Positions 1-11,594 of a DNA stretch of 64,000 nt are shown here, piece by piece (within the stretch, counting starts at the first letter, position 1; each line of letters opens with the position of its first letter). Both the position numbers and the translations under genes were made by a program. The notes under the pieces are model-generated. The model was not told where the DNA came from. It saw only the letters and a program-made list of their open reading frames with translations, and did not search any database. The DNA comes from Manis javanica (lineage: Eukaryota > Chordata > Mammalia > Pholidota > Manidae). Location of the stretch: NCBI RefSeq assembly GCF_040802235.1, contig NC_133167.1, positions 101,232,001 to 101,296,000 on the forward strand. The letters run 5' to 3'.

Positions 1-1195
1 GGTGGGGGCATGTCATTCAACTTAAAAAAAAAACAACAAAACTTAGATTCATTAGTCTGGCTTTAGCCTTAGAGTGAGCTCCTTTTCTGCTTTGAGATTT
101 GAAGCACAGGTCCTCAGAAAATTCTCTGATAGTCTTGTGTTTTCTGTTCAGCTACTAAGTGACTCACAAGTCAGGATCAGAATTCAGCCACTCTGTCATA
201 CAGTTGCATAGAGTTCTCAGCCTTTCCGATGTCAAAACTTTGATGAGCTTATTTTAATTTTATAAAATAATACATGGCCATAATAAAAACTTGAGAAATT
301 ATAGCAAAAGAAAAAAATTAAAATCACACTACTCAGATACAATCAGCAGAGATACAGACTTTTAGTCTTTTCTGTTCATACTAAATTAAGTCAATTTTAA
401 GGTATGTTCCCCTAATGCTTAAGTTTCTTAAAGTCTGAGTACATCATACAATAAACGTGTCCATTTAACGTGGAAGGAACTACAAGGAATAATGAAAGTC
501 CAGGACCCTGGGATATAGTCTAATACTAGCTTTGTTAATTTGGACAAGTCCCTGAACACCTCTGTGTTCATGTCCCACATCTGTACAAGTGAAGCCAGTC
601 ATACATAATAACTCTCTTGGTGATTGGAAGGATTAAAGAAGATTACCCATAGCAGAATGCCTGGTGAACAATATAAATGTGGTAGTGGTCTGTGTTTTTT
701 TTCCTGAAAAGATTACGAAAGGAGTATCTTAAAATTATTGGAAACTTAAAATTAAAGAAATACAGTTCCCCTGAGTTTGTGAGATGTGTGTATTGTTATA
801 TATATAAAAGTAGGATCATTTTTTTTAACAATGGCCATTTTCCCATGGCAAGATTTTGTCTACAAAAATTTTAATGGCAACATAGTATACCAGTCCTAAG
901 TGAATAAGTGAGTCATAAGTGATTTAACCAAACACCTCTCATTAAGCATTGAAGTTGTTTCTCTTTTTCACTATCTAAGCAACTGTGAGAGATAACCTCA
1001 TGACTAACACAGATATAGCTTAGTGTCTTAGATGCTAAGAAATTAAAAAGACTTTGTGTCACCATGATCAGAATAATTGAACTTTCTTAGCATTTGAAAA
1101 GAAGAATTTATCATGGATTGTATGAATGGCTAAATAGTTCATTTCAGAGCAGTTAATCTTTTAATGCAACTAAAAGTAATTCTTTCTGTTCCAAG
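1..1195 (+). other. CASP3: CASP3 intron (5' part outside window)
   Basis: AT-rich intronic DNA upstream of the first exon seen here. About 480-690 resembles a degraded MIR SINE in sense orientation (core like 'ggacaagtccctgaacacctctgtg', shortened). I see no other coding exon here. The preceding CASP3 exon must lie left of the window. Confidence 0.75.
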
Positions 1196-1324
1196 GAATG
1201 CAGTCTCGGCCTGGTACAGATGTTGATGCAGCAGACCTCAGGGAAACATTCACAAACTTGAAATATGAAGTCAGGAATAAAAATGATCTTACATGCGAGC
1301 AAATTATGGAATTGATGTACAGTG
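1196..1324 (+). other. CASP3: CASP3 coding exon with S1-pocket Arg64
   Basis: 129 bp. The acceptor is preceded by ttctgttccaag and the donor is gtaaga at 1325. It encodes the large-subunit stretch from [12 protein letters not shown] through [13 protein letters not shown] to ELMYS. Arg64 is retained, but the next residue is Pro where human has Ser. The exon ends in phase 1, giving a Val codon split with the next exon. Confidence 0.95.
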
Positions 1325-3365
1325 GTAAGAAATAATTGAAAGAATGACCTTCATTGTCCAATATTGTGTTATGATCTAGCTGTAATTAAACATATAACAA
1401 AGCATGAGAACTGTGGAACTATACTGAATGGTAATCCTGCTCTCTATATATTTTGTAGAAGTAAAGTAAGATATTCATGCCAATGCCCTGAAATGGTTTG
1501 AGGTGTGTTGCTCTGCCCCCTGCTGGGTTTAGATGATCTCTTAGTTCTACTTCAAGTTTGTTCTTCCCACTCCCACACAGTATATATGAGATAGTTCAAA
1601 AAAGTTGCATTGGTTTTTGTTGCTTTGTTTTTTCTTATTTGTAAACATTTTCCAGTTTCTAAAGAAGATCATAGCAAAAGGAGCAGTTTCATTTGCGTGC
1701 TACTAAGCCATGGTGATGAAGGAGTAATTTTTGGAACAGATGGACCTATTGACCTGAAAAAATTAACACGTTTCTTCAGAGGGGATTGTTGTAGAAGTCT
1801 AACTGGAAAACCCAAACTTTTCATTATTCAGGTAATAGATAACTGAGTACCTTGGGTTACTGAGGATTAATTTAACCAGTTGTGGATTATCAACTGAACT
1901 ATCACAACTTTCTTACTCACTTAGATATAGACATTTTAATTTTAGACATATCAATAAGGTTCTGCATAATTAACATAAACTTTTACACAGCCTTTAGAAA
2001 TAAGTTAGGTGCTTCCAGACATATTTTTTTAAATTAGTGTTTATTTTCTAACCTCTAGGCCTGCCGAGGTACAGAACTGGACTCTGGTATTGAGACTGAC
2101 AGTAGTGCTCAGGATGACATGGGGTGTCAGAAAATACCAGTTGAGGCCGACTTCTTGTATGCATATTCTACAGCACCTGGTAAGAAAGTTACAAAAAAGG
2201 AATGTTATATGTTCATTTAAACAATGAAGAGTTTGTTCAAAAAAACAGCTACCTTAATCACAGAGAAGTCTCAGAAAGTTGTCTTTAGCAAAGTTGGGCT
2301 AAAAAATAATGCATATATAAAAAAGCTTACTTACACAAGCGTCATTACTACACCTATATAAAGGATCTTCTGTTACATGCTTTCATAAAGTGGCATTCGT
2401 GAACGTAAAGCCAGATAGGATACTATGTAGTAAAATGGGCCAAGTCAGAGCTTCACCCACTTCCTGAAAGAGGAGAGAGGTTATGTCTTCCAGGAATTCT
2501 TTGGAAGATAAACATGAATAGTATATGAGAGGGTAGAAGGGAGATGAGGGAAAAGAAATGAAGTAAATAATATATGAACAGGTTATTAATCTCCACGGTT
2601 GTGTTGTACATGTCATCATATAAACAAATATCATACAGTTATTTACTATAGTATTATACTTACTATTATTATACTAACTAGGGTGTCACAAAGTTTGGAA
2701 ATACAGGACAAACATTTTTTAACAGTGTTACATTTTCAAATATGCTTAATATTTCTTTTAACCTCCAGGCATCTTTCCTGGTAAAGCACTAAATTAAAAG
2801 CAATGGATAAAAAAAGTACAGTAAATACACTATTCCCTTCTTAAAACTTTTTTAATACTTTGTAATGTGTTTATTATACTTTATTCGGATGCCCTACAGA
2901 CAAATTTAGGACATACTTTTTATACCTTTGGAAGGGAAGCCCAGAAAGTAAAATTCTCAGTGAGTCAGTGAAGTTAGCCCATAACTCTTTTTTCTTGCCA
3001 GAAGCACAGGTTATATGCGTAGCACCGTTGCTTTTCCCTCCATGTGAAGTTTATGCTTGTTTTTTATCTTTATGATTATAAAATAATTTGTAAAATCAGA
3101 TATTCATTTTATTTTGGCTATATTTTGCCTCGTAGGTTACTATTCTTGGCGAAATTCAAGGAATGGATCCTGGTTCATCCAGTCACTCTGTACTATGCTC
3201 AAACAGTACGCTCACAAACTTGAGGTTATACACATCCTTACTCGGGTTAACCGGAAAGTAGCAATAGAATTTGAGTCTTACTCTCATGATTCCGCTCTTC
3301 ATGCAAAGAAACAGATTCCATGTATTGTGTCTATGCTCACAAAAGAACTGTATTTTTATCACTAA
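1196..3365 (+). CDS. CASP3: Caspase-3, C-terminal part (last four coding exons)
   Basis: Executioner cysteine protease of apoptosis. It is a cytosolic zymogen that, once cleaved by caspase-8/-9, cuts proteins after DEVD-like sites. Four exons (1196-1324, 1656-1831, 2059-2179, 3136-3365) join in frame with AG/GT boundaries and phases 1, 0, 1, giving about 218 codons of a family length near 277. The N-terminal exons, including the prodomain, lie left of the window. Visible key residues (human numbering): Arg64 in the first exon here, catalytic His121 in LLSHGDEG, catalytic Cys163 in QACRG (split across exons 2 and 3), the IETD/S subunit-cleavage site at Asp175, and Arg207 in YSWRN. The end ELYFYH followed by TAA is the usual C-terminus. 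No frameshift or stop interrupts it, so it appears functional. Odd point: the acidic tripeptide after the IETD site (DDD in human) reads QDD. Identity is certain from near-identity to human caspase-3 recalled from memory. Confidence 0.97.
1656..1831 (+). other. CASP3: CASP3 coding exon with catalytic His
   Basis: 176 bp between a pyrimidine-rich acceptor (acattttccag) and donor gtaata. It encodes [10 protein letters not shown], the catalytic-His motif LLSHGDEG, and [13 protein letters not shown], which leads directly to the active-site pentapeptide. It ends on a complete codon. Confidence 0.95.
2059..2179 (+). other. CASP3: CASP3 coding exon with catalytic Cys and inter-subunit linker
   Basis: 121 bp with acceptor acctctag and donor gtaaga. 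It starts ACRG with the nucleophile Cys163. It then carries the linker [13 protein letters not shown], cut between the p17 and p12 subunits, and ends [16 protein letters not shown] plus one base. The linker differs from human (SGVDDDMA). Confidence 0.95.
2180..3135 (+). other. CASP3: CASP3 last intron
   Basis: 956-bp intron with donor gtaaga and acceptor cctcgtag. AT-rich, with no recognised gene or young repeat. Confidence 0.9.
3136..3365 (+). other. CASP3: CASP3 terminal coding exon (p12 subunit)
   Basis: 230 coding bases after acceptor gcctcgtag. It encodes [13 protein letters not shown] (Arg207 of the S1 pocket), [25 protein letters not shown], and the conserved end [19 protein letters not shown] followed by TAA at 3363-3365. 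Confidence 0.95.
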
Positions 3366-4940
3366 AGAAATGCTTGATTTTTTGTTTTTTAGTTTATATG
3401 CCAAAGGAGGAAATAGTATAACTGATAACTATGTTTTCCTCTCATTTAAATCTCATCTAATGCTCCAGGTGGTACTTTGAAACATGCCACTTTCATTGTA
3501 ACAAAACTATGAAGCTACCTCAAAACTCAGAATCAGGTAGTTGAAATTGAAACTTAATTAGGAATAAATTAAATTATTTTAATTTATTTTTTATAGGAAT
3601 AAAAAAATTAGGAATAAATAAAAATGGATTGTGAAATGATTATTGTGAGAGGAAATGATTACAAATTAACAGTTCTCATAATTAGTGATACTGTGGATTT
3701 ATAAGTAATTATAGGAAAAGTTAAACACTGAAGTAATGAATTTCAATGATAGCAATATGCACCCATTTAAGAGTTTGCATTCTAGTTTTTGTCAAACATA
3801 GAAATGATGATGTAGAATAATGTATCCTAGAACTTGGGGACCCATGGACATGGTCAAAGGCTTGGAGACCTTGATTTAGAACTGGTATTTGGAGATAAGT
3901 AAACTGTATTTTTAGATCTTTTATCTGAGTGCATGGTCTTGTGATGTTTGTCCTGAGCATGTCGTTGTTGCCAAAAAATCATGTCTAAAGTTGAAAAAGA
4001 AACTAAATATTTTACTTGAGAGAAAGTGTGAGCAAACAAGTCGATTCTTCTAAGGCTAAATGCAACCTGAGTAGAGGGGGACAGCAGTAGAACTCCAAGG
4101 TGCTGAAATGCAGCCTACCCACCAGCACATGCATCCTGGCCTTTGTCCCTCTACGGTCTTGGGCTTCACATACCAGCAGAATATATGAGGAGCCGTTACG
4201 TAAAAACCTCAAAGTGTGGATCAAACTGTTAGCAGCTGAATTGAAGAAACTCTATGGGAATATACGGCAATACAACTTTGATATTAAACAGTGAGATTAT
4301 AAGGAAGAAACAATAAATCAATCATCTGGGCACCCTGAGATCAGAAGATGATTTGAGCCTGAGCGTAGACACAGTACAGCCTGTGTGATGGAGGCAGAGC
4401 CATAGGCCACAGCTTCAGAAAAATAACTTGTTTCTTGGTACTGGTGTGCATGGAGGTTGCCTGCAAGCCAGGAGTCTCCGAGAAAATGAACCAAATCAGA
4501 AAGTTCTGAAAAGGAAAGTTTCTGACCATCACAACAAAAATCATAGTACTCTGTAGTAAAATTATTAGCATGTTATTTTCTGTTGAAGTTTACAATCAAA
4601 AAATGAGACTGTAATTACAGACTGAAATGAAAGGACCGTGGCACACAGAACTTTATGGGTCCCCCAGCCTTCCCCTGCCGTGGTGCAGCGGGAGGCTGAA
4701 AGCCAGGGAGGAAGGAGAAGCAGCCCGGCGCCCCCAGGGAGGCTCATTCTCCTCACCCAGGGAGGGCTTGAGCCGTCCCTGCGTCCTTGTGTCCGGCTAA
4801 CACAACTCACTGGTTTTCACTCTGAGCTTCACATGAGCTTTCTTTTGCTCAAAGAAAGGAACTCATGTACAAAAGTGACAGCTGTTTGTTTCAACCTTAT
4901 TTGTGGCTTTTTCTAAATAAATGAAGCATGTAATGGTATC
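3366..4940 (+). other. CASP3: CASP3 3' untranslated region
   Basis: Follows the TAA stop. A canonical AATAAA lies at 4916-4921, giving a 3' UTR of about 1.57 kb, in the range of the 3' UTR of human CASP3 mRNA (about 2.6 kb in total). A GC-rich stretch at about 4670-4800 sits inside it. The cleavage position is inferred. Short open frames across this span in either strand look like chance. Confidence 0.65.
4916..4921 (+). terminator. Polyadenylation signal of CASP3
   Basis: Hexamer AATAAA in an AT-rich context about 1.55 kb after the stop codon. It is followed by a T/G-rich stretch (ggtttcctatgtg) typical of a downstream element. Confidence 0.6.
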
Positions 4941-5540
4941 TTAAGGTGGTTTCCTATGTGACAATTTTATAAAATTTTGTTGTGAATTTTTATTTCAAAA
5001 TATAAACACCAACTTAAAATTACCAGCTGTTCAGGGGTTTTTTTGTTGTTGTTTGTGATGCGCTAAAGTTAAGATGTTTTTAATCAAAGAGGATACAACA
5101 GGACCCTATAATCAAATACTTGAGGTGGCAAATTACTGCATAAGATAAGCAGATCTCTCTTCTTCCCAGGCCTGCTTAGAGGGCCCTGCTCTTAAAATGA
5201 CCATGACGCCAGGAAGGATATTAGGTTTGCATAGATCACAGTCCCTAAATATGACCATATTTTTGGTTGGTAATGTGCGGAATGGTGAGTAACAGAGTAT
5301 AAAGGGTACTGCTAAAATAAAACGTGCCACCACATGCATTTTAAGTGGGGTTATGGGAGAAAATGAACTGAGGATGTGCAACAGATCACTGGTGGTCACT
5401 TCTGGGGTGGAGTTGTGACAGGGAAATATTCCCTCTTTATTTATGTTCTTAGAAAGGAATATAAGTATGAACATGTGTTTTAAATTTCTTCCAATAATTC
5501 TGTAATGAACATATATTACTTTTAAGTCAGAAAAACTGGT
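4941..5540. other. Intergenic, nothing recognised
   Basis: Single-copy-looking AT-rich DNA. It contains a short T/GTT-rich run at about 5038-5056 and no gene. Confidence 0.6.
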
Positions 5541-6206
5541 AAAATGAGGGCATGAACAGACAATTCGCTGAAAAAGACCAAAGGTCCCTTATGCTTTACT
5601 CAGGTAAAGAGCTTAATCTGCATCATACTAAGATGCAAATTAAATTAAGGTATCATCTGTCATCTATCAGACTGACAAAAACCCTAGTTTGATGACATTC
5701 TGTTGGCCAGGCTATGGGGAAATGTATTCTCCCACTGGCAGGACTGCAAATGCTATAATTCCCCTTGGACGGGAATGTGGCACTTCCTAGGAAGTTATTT
5801 ACTCTTTGAAGCAGCAATCTCATTTCTTAGAATCCAAATTACCCATACACCTCGTGCATATACAAAATTATATACACGGTTACTCATCACAACGTTGTTT
5901 CAATGGTTTAAAAAAATGGTAGCAGCCCAACTGTAAAGACAAGTTAAATACACATGATCCATCCTCACAATGGAACACCATTTGCTGTAAAACTGAGGAG
6001 GGTCCTCAGCTGGCAGGGGAAGATCTCCAGCATATATGACTAAGTGTCAAAGGAGCAGACACAGATCACTGTAGATGGTATGCTGTATTTTGTGTAAAAA
6101 AAGGGGGCTATAAGAATATGCATTTGTACTAAGAAATACCAGAAGCATTAAAGAAACTAATAAAAATGTAAATGGTGGGTAGGAACAGGGATGGAAATGA
6201 GATTTC

Positions 6207-6222
6207 TCCTGTGTTTACTTTT
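6207..6222. repeat. Target-site duplication, left copy
   Basis: 16 bp identical to 6955-6970. The two bracket the truncated L1 insertion. Confidence 0.9.
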
Positions 6223-6954
6223 TTTTAAAGAATATACTGTTTAAATTTTTTTACTACAATTTTTTATTAAGGTATTATTAATATACACTCTTACGAAGGT
6301 TTCACATGAAAAACAATGTGGTTACTACATTCACCCATATTATCAAGTCCCCACCCATACCCCATTGCAGTCACTGTCCATCAGTGTAGTAAGATGCCAC
6401 AGTCACTACTTGTCTTCTCTGTGCTAAACTGTCTTCCCCGTGACCCCACACACACCATGTGTCCTAATCATAATAACCCTCAGTCCCCTTCTCCCTCCCT
6501 CCCCAACCACCTTCCCCCACCCCTCCCCTTTGGTAACCACTAGTCCCTTCTTGGAGTCTGTGAGTCTGCTGCTTTGTTCCTTCAGCACTGCTTCATTGTT
6601 ACACTCCACAATTGAGGGAGATCATTTGGTGCTTGTCTTTCTCTGCCTGGTTTATTTCACTGAGCATAATATCCTCCAGCTCCATCTATGTTGTTGCAAA
6701 TGGTAGGATTTGTTTCTTTCTTATGGCTGAATAATATTCCATTGTGTACATGTACCACATCTTCTTTATCCATTCATCTACTGATAGACACTTAGGTTGT
6801 TTCCATATCTTGGTATTGTAAATAGTGCTGCAATAAACATAGGAATGCATATGTCTTTGAATCTGAAAAGTTGTTTTCTTTAGGTAAATTCCTAGGAGTG
6901 GAATTCCCGGGTCAAATAGTATTTCTATTTTTAGCTTTTTGAGGAACCTCCATT
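6223..6954 (-). mobile_element. 5'-truncated LINE-1 3' end with perfect 16-bp TSD
   Basis: Begins on the + strand with a T-rich tract (the poly-A end of a minus-strand copy) and the family's terminal sequence tttttattaaggtatta. It is truncated about 730 bp in. It is flanked by identical copies of TCCTGTGTTTACTTTT at 6207-6222 and 6955-6970. The same 3' end recurs at about 11.62-12.66 kb and 12.67-13.23 kb, so the family is multi-copy here. Confidence 0.9.
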
Positions 6955-6970
6955 TCCTGTGTTTACTTTT
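6955..6970. repeat. Target-site duplication, right copy
   Basis: 16 bp identical to 6207-6222. Confidence 0.9.
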
Positions 6971-6990
6971 CTATATCATTTTGACTTTTG

Positions 6991-7614
6991 TGAACCGTGT
7001 CTTGGTATTACCTGGCTTCAACCATGGACTTACCAGGGTAGAAGTAGCACAAACTATCTGAGTGATGAGACCCTGGGTCTGTCCCAGGGGTAGGGGTGGA
7101 GAGGGTGCCATGGCTTTCCAAGTGCCATGCTATGGGATTTTGTCCAGCTTAATTTTCTTTGCCTCAACCTCTGTAGGTATTAGTTGAGAAATCATAACTT
7201 GCTTAACATTAGAACTTGAGTCTAAAGTAATTCTCAGTATCAGCTTTTTAGTTGACAGAACAAACTAGGGTATGTATTCAAATTAGTTTCTTGATTTATG
7301 CTCTAATTGTTCCATCCTTATTCTCTGCAATATGATTACAATATAGTATCACATGATGAGCTGGCCAACAAAAATCCACAAAAGAATGTCCAATGCACAG
7401 AACCTCTACCATCTTTGCTACGTTGAGAATGAGAGGAACTGAGCATGTTTAAGAATGTTCAGAAAAGTGAGCATCTCTTAAGAAAATGCTCTTGCCAAGT
7501 TTAAACTTGGTTCAAAAGCTATTAAGCAGCATATTTGAGCTGAAAGAGTCCATTGTCTCATCTACCCCTTATGCTTTGTTTTTAGGTGACTTAAATGTAA
7601 GGTCAGGGACCTTA
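6991..7614. other. Intergenic, nothing recognised
   Basis: No gene and no repeat that I can name. Confidence 0.5.
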
Positions 7615-7617
7615 TAG

Positions 7618-7636
7618 CTCTGTCTCTCTGTCTCTG

Positions 7637-7697
<61 letters not shown>

Positions 7698-7711
7698 AAC
7701 ACACACACACG
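7618..7711. repeat. Compound CT / CA microsatellite
   Basis: Starts as (TCTCTG)n-like units, becomes a pure TC run, then a CA run interrupted once by AA. Such tracts are commonly length-polymorphic. Confidence 0.95.
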
Positions 7712-7714
7712 TTC

Positions 7715-7770
7715 CTTAGATGCATGGTTGGCCAATGTGTTGCTTAGATGCATGGTTGGCCAATGTGTTG
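7715..7770. repeat. 28-bp perfect tandem duplication
   Basis: Two adjacent identical 28-bp units (7715-7742 and 7743-7770), starting cttagatgcatggttgg and ending caatgtgttg. They abut the microsatellite, which suggests replication slippage or repair in the same event. Confidence 0.97.
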
Positions 7771-9600
7771 AAAGCTACTTCACTGACTTTACTGAAATAT
7801 TCCCTAAAACTCGTTTCTGCCTTGGCAGGCTTCAGGGGACATTGAAGAGGCCAGTGTGGCTGGAGGACAGTCATCAAGGGGAGAGTAGATGAGGTTGAGG
7901 GGGGCTGTGGGTGCTGTTCCTAGGGGTTCCACCCAGGGAAAGCATGAAAGGGAAACGGGGGCTCCAACATCTAAACCTAGGAAAGGGGACGGAAAGGCCC
8001 AGTTGAAGTCGGAGGTGGAAACGAGAGCATGGGGTGAGGCAGGCCAAGGAGAAGCTGTTTCCGGAGGAAGCCGCCCGTGTGAACAAACTTCTGAGAATCC
8101 AGAGGAAACAAATGCTTTAAATACGCACTGAATTTGTGACTGGAGGATGTAGTGATCCTGACGGGATTCTGTGTACAAATAGGCAGAAGCCAGCTTAGTG
8201 TGTGGATTAGGCAGTCGTGGAAAGTAAAGAAATGTAAATAACAAGTATAGGAAACTTGACAAATTGGCTTTGAAAGTCAAGGAGAGAGAGTCGGAGTAGC
8301 TAGAGGAAGTGAGTTGAAATGTTTGTTTCAGGCGGGAGAGAGTTGAGCATGTTTAAATGCTGATGGCGAAAATCCATTAAGAGTAAGACTGAAAATACTT
8401 GAGGGAAAAGTACCTGACCAGTATAGGGTTCCTTGGTCTATGAGAGAAGGGTAAATCTGAGCATCTGGGGGGAAGAGGAGAGTAGACACTTTTTCTTTTA
8501 ATGGGGCAAGTATGAGTCTGGGTGCAAATGAAGCTAGGTGGTTGTTTTTGCAGCAGGAATTTCCCTTGTAATGGTTTCCATATTTCTATGAAATAGAAGA
8601 CTGCTCAAAGTTAGGGAGGTGATTGTGGGTTTAAGGGTTGCAAGTAAGAAGATTTGAAACAGTCACTGTCAAGAGTGGGAGGGCGAGTTGACCAGTGAAG
8701 CTGGGTAAGAACACTGCCATGAGCACCGGTACCAGCCTGCCTCTGATCCTCTCCAGTAACTCGGAGGCTTTGGAATGGACATGTGTTGGCTGCATCCAGC
8801 TTTGGGCTTTTGCCCACATTTATTTAAAAAAGAGAGGAGCCACGGATTTCAGGTTTCTGAGAAATGAATCGCTGAGTTGACAAAGCATGGAATTTAAGCT
8901 GGACAGAGGGAAATGAAAACAAAGGGACTAACTCTAGGAAATAAGAAGAGTGCTGGCCTGACGGTCGTGGTGAATTTGAATAACCACAGTAGTGCCGGGA
9001 GTGGAATGAAAAGACAAGTGATGGGCTATATTGGTCCAAGAACGGACTGGACGTGGGCAAATCAGATCATGAAAAGGATGTGACTGATTAAGTAGAAGGA
9101 TGAAATAGCATGAAAGAGCCCATTTTGGAAATGAGGTCATGGCACTAAGGGGTAAGAATGTAGGATGAAGTGTCCTCCATATAGGCGCTGATTTGCAGAA
9201 ATGAGATTCAATATGTGGAAGTAGACTAATAAGAAAATGCAAAAAATTTAGCTGTTTACAACTTGATTTTATGGATTAAAAAACAATCCATTGTTTGTTG
9301 TTGCCATATAACACTTTAAAGTACCACCTTTACCACCATTATTCATAAAAAGACATTTTAACTCCCCTCTTCTCATTTCCCTGAGCCCCAAAGTAGAGAC
9401 GTGGTCTCAGATTAAAGGATAATAGTCCCCAAGGAAAGGTGGTGTATGTAATAAACACACACATACACATTCTATTATCTTTACTCACTTTGCTAGGATC
9501 AGACCTCCTGCAGGTTGAAATGGTCCCTGTGATACTGTGATTTATAATAATATATATTTGGTCTTCATCCTTGTTCTGGCTCAAGAGTTCCTAAAACCCT
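7771..9600. other. Intergenic, no gene recognised
   Basis: Purine-rich, GAAG/GGGAGAG-rich sequence on the + strand. Its texture suggests an old interspersed repeat, but I could not name a family. Several open frames of 80-158 codons on both strands have no recognisable protein content. Confidence 0.5.
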
Positions 9601-10300
9601 TGGAAATTCCTAATTGATGAGAGAGATAATGGGGTCTTTTATATGTCAGTGAGGAAACTTTTGGAAAACCCCTAGAAACTGAAGGATAGGGGCTGCCTGC
9701 AGGGGAACCATGTGATCAGAGAGGTGGGTCAGCCTCGCCCTCCCGTCCAACCTCGGGAGGTGAGAGGGGCAAGAGGTTAATGCAGTTCCCAAAGAACCAT
9801 GATTTAATCCGTCATGCCTGTGCAGTGAAGCCTCCGTAACAACCCCTAAGAACTGGGTTCAGAGAGTTTCTGGGCTAGTGAACACATGCTGGGAAGCGGT
9901 GTACCTAAAGCATGGAAGCTCCGCGCCCTATCCCTGTCCCTTGCCTTATACATGTCTTCCATCTGGCTGTTTCTCGGTTATATTCATTTATAGCAAACAA
10001 AATGTTCTTCGGGTTCTGTGAAACACTCTAGCAAATAAATTGAATCCAAGGAGGGGACTGTTGGAGCCTCTGAAATATAGACAGTCATCGGGAACACAGG
10101 TAGCAATCTGAACTTGGAATTGGTGTCTGAAAGAGGATGGGGGGGATGGTGGCAGTCTTACAGGTTTGAGCCCTTAAGCTGCGGGATCTGATGCTGCCTC
10201 CAAGTAGTGTCAGAATTGAGTTGAATTGCAGGACACCAAGCTGGTGTCCAAGAATTACCTGGTGTTGGGGAAAAACCCCACAGATGTTGGAACTGGTATG
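9601..10300 (+). repeat. Ancient interspersed repeat (family name uncertain)
   Basis: Contains phrases of a widely dispersed mammalian consensus, such as 'ccctgtcccttgcc', 'cttccatctggctgtt', 'cactctagcaaat', 'agtgtcagaattgagttg' and 'ggacaccaagctggtgtcc'. It may be an LTR-type element. The identification rests on memory of the consensus. Confidence 0.5.
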
Positions 10301-11594
10301 AGAATCAGAGTTATGGATTTAACATTTGGGAGGCACTACTCTAGTCCATTAATATAAATTTTCATATGCCACTTGAAATAAATGTGTACTCCTAAAAATT
10401 TCCTTGCCTGGTGAGACTGGACAATGAGAAGCAGCAGATTGGAAATGACACAGAATTATCTCAACAGAAATCTTTTTACCAGGAAGTTTCCTTGGGCACC
10501 ACTACTTTGTGATCATTATTTGTGATTTGACAGAAATTTCCACAGATAAAATTCCAGTTTAAGTTTTTATTTCTTTTCAGATTTATCTAAGTTTTCAGTT
10601 GATACTGAGCTAGAGAAAAAAGTGCATGTTGATGTGGGGGACCTACTGGTCCATTGCACAGATGATAAAAAATAATAAGATAAGAGATTCAGATCAGTGC
10701 AATAAGCATATGGGTGGTTAGGGATGAGGATATTTGGGGCCCAGTCTCTACTAGGACACTAAAAGTAGAAAGATCTTGCCAAATACAACTTCTTGTTCCC
10801 TAGTGTCTACATCTGTAAAGTTGGGATTTCCATGGACTCTTTCAGTGCTGACTTCATACATAAGAGTAAATGGCACTTTGAGCATGTCTAGAGATGGTCC
10901 ACAACTCTTCATCTTGTTGGGCTGTAGTTTCTCAAAAGTAAGCAAGCATTGGAATCATCATGTAAAAATGAAAATACCAGCCAAGATCCTGCTTCAGCAG
11001 GTCAAGGATGAGGCTCAGGAATCTTTGTGCTAAACAAGCACCTCAGGTGGTCACTGTTCCCAGATGATATTTGGAGAGACACTCTTGGGGGTCTGCTTGA
11101 GGGTCATCTGTCCTAGCCAGGAACTAAATGAGAGGAAAGCTTTGGCCAACAGCTTTTCTGCTACTTATTCACTCAATTCAGGTTTGGACTTGAAACTTCC
11201 ATCTTCCTTTCTCTCCTGCTTTCAAGGTGTAAGTGGAAGTCCTGTCATTAAAGCTCACCTCTGTACTTGCAGGTAGCAATATACAGTGTATACAATGTAT
11301 ATGTATACAATGTATACAATGATCAGTCTCAGTATCTAAAAATTACTGGCCAGAGCAGAAGCAGTAAAGGTGGAAAACAGAGGGATGCACTGGCAGGAGA
11401 ACAAGCAGAGGTGACCCAGGTTTGGAGGCTTGGGAGATAGTGACGAGGGACATGCCAGGAAGCAAACAAAACCTAATATTCTGCAACATCCATATCTAAT
11501 ATTATCTAAGTCTTCTACGTGAGTTTATTAAAATATTTCCAGATCCTCTTGTTCATTTGTATTATTTATTTCTGGGCCTTCAAGGTTTCCAAAA
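10301..11594. other. Intergenic, nothing recognised
   Basis: No gene. A short imperfect tandem of 'tatacaatgtata' type occurs at about 11280-11325. Confidence 0.5.

Larger units (their letters stand above)
5541..6990 (+). mobile_element. Old LINE-1 3' part, interrupted by a younger L1
   Basis: Sense-strand L1 ORF2-end and 3'-UTR type sequence. It includes the familiar run about few-percent detection of 'ggcaggactgcaaatg', 'gaagcagcaatctc' and 'tggaacaccatttgctg'. It is degenerate with no intact frame. A minus-strand L1 3' end is inserted at 6223-6954, after which the old element appears to resume briefly. Confidence 0.6.

Noticed and set aside
7804..8280. 158-codon minus-strand open frame
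   Set aside because: Low-complexity Pro/Ser/Phe-rich translation of a purine-rich repeat-like region, with no recognisable domain.
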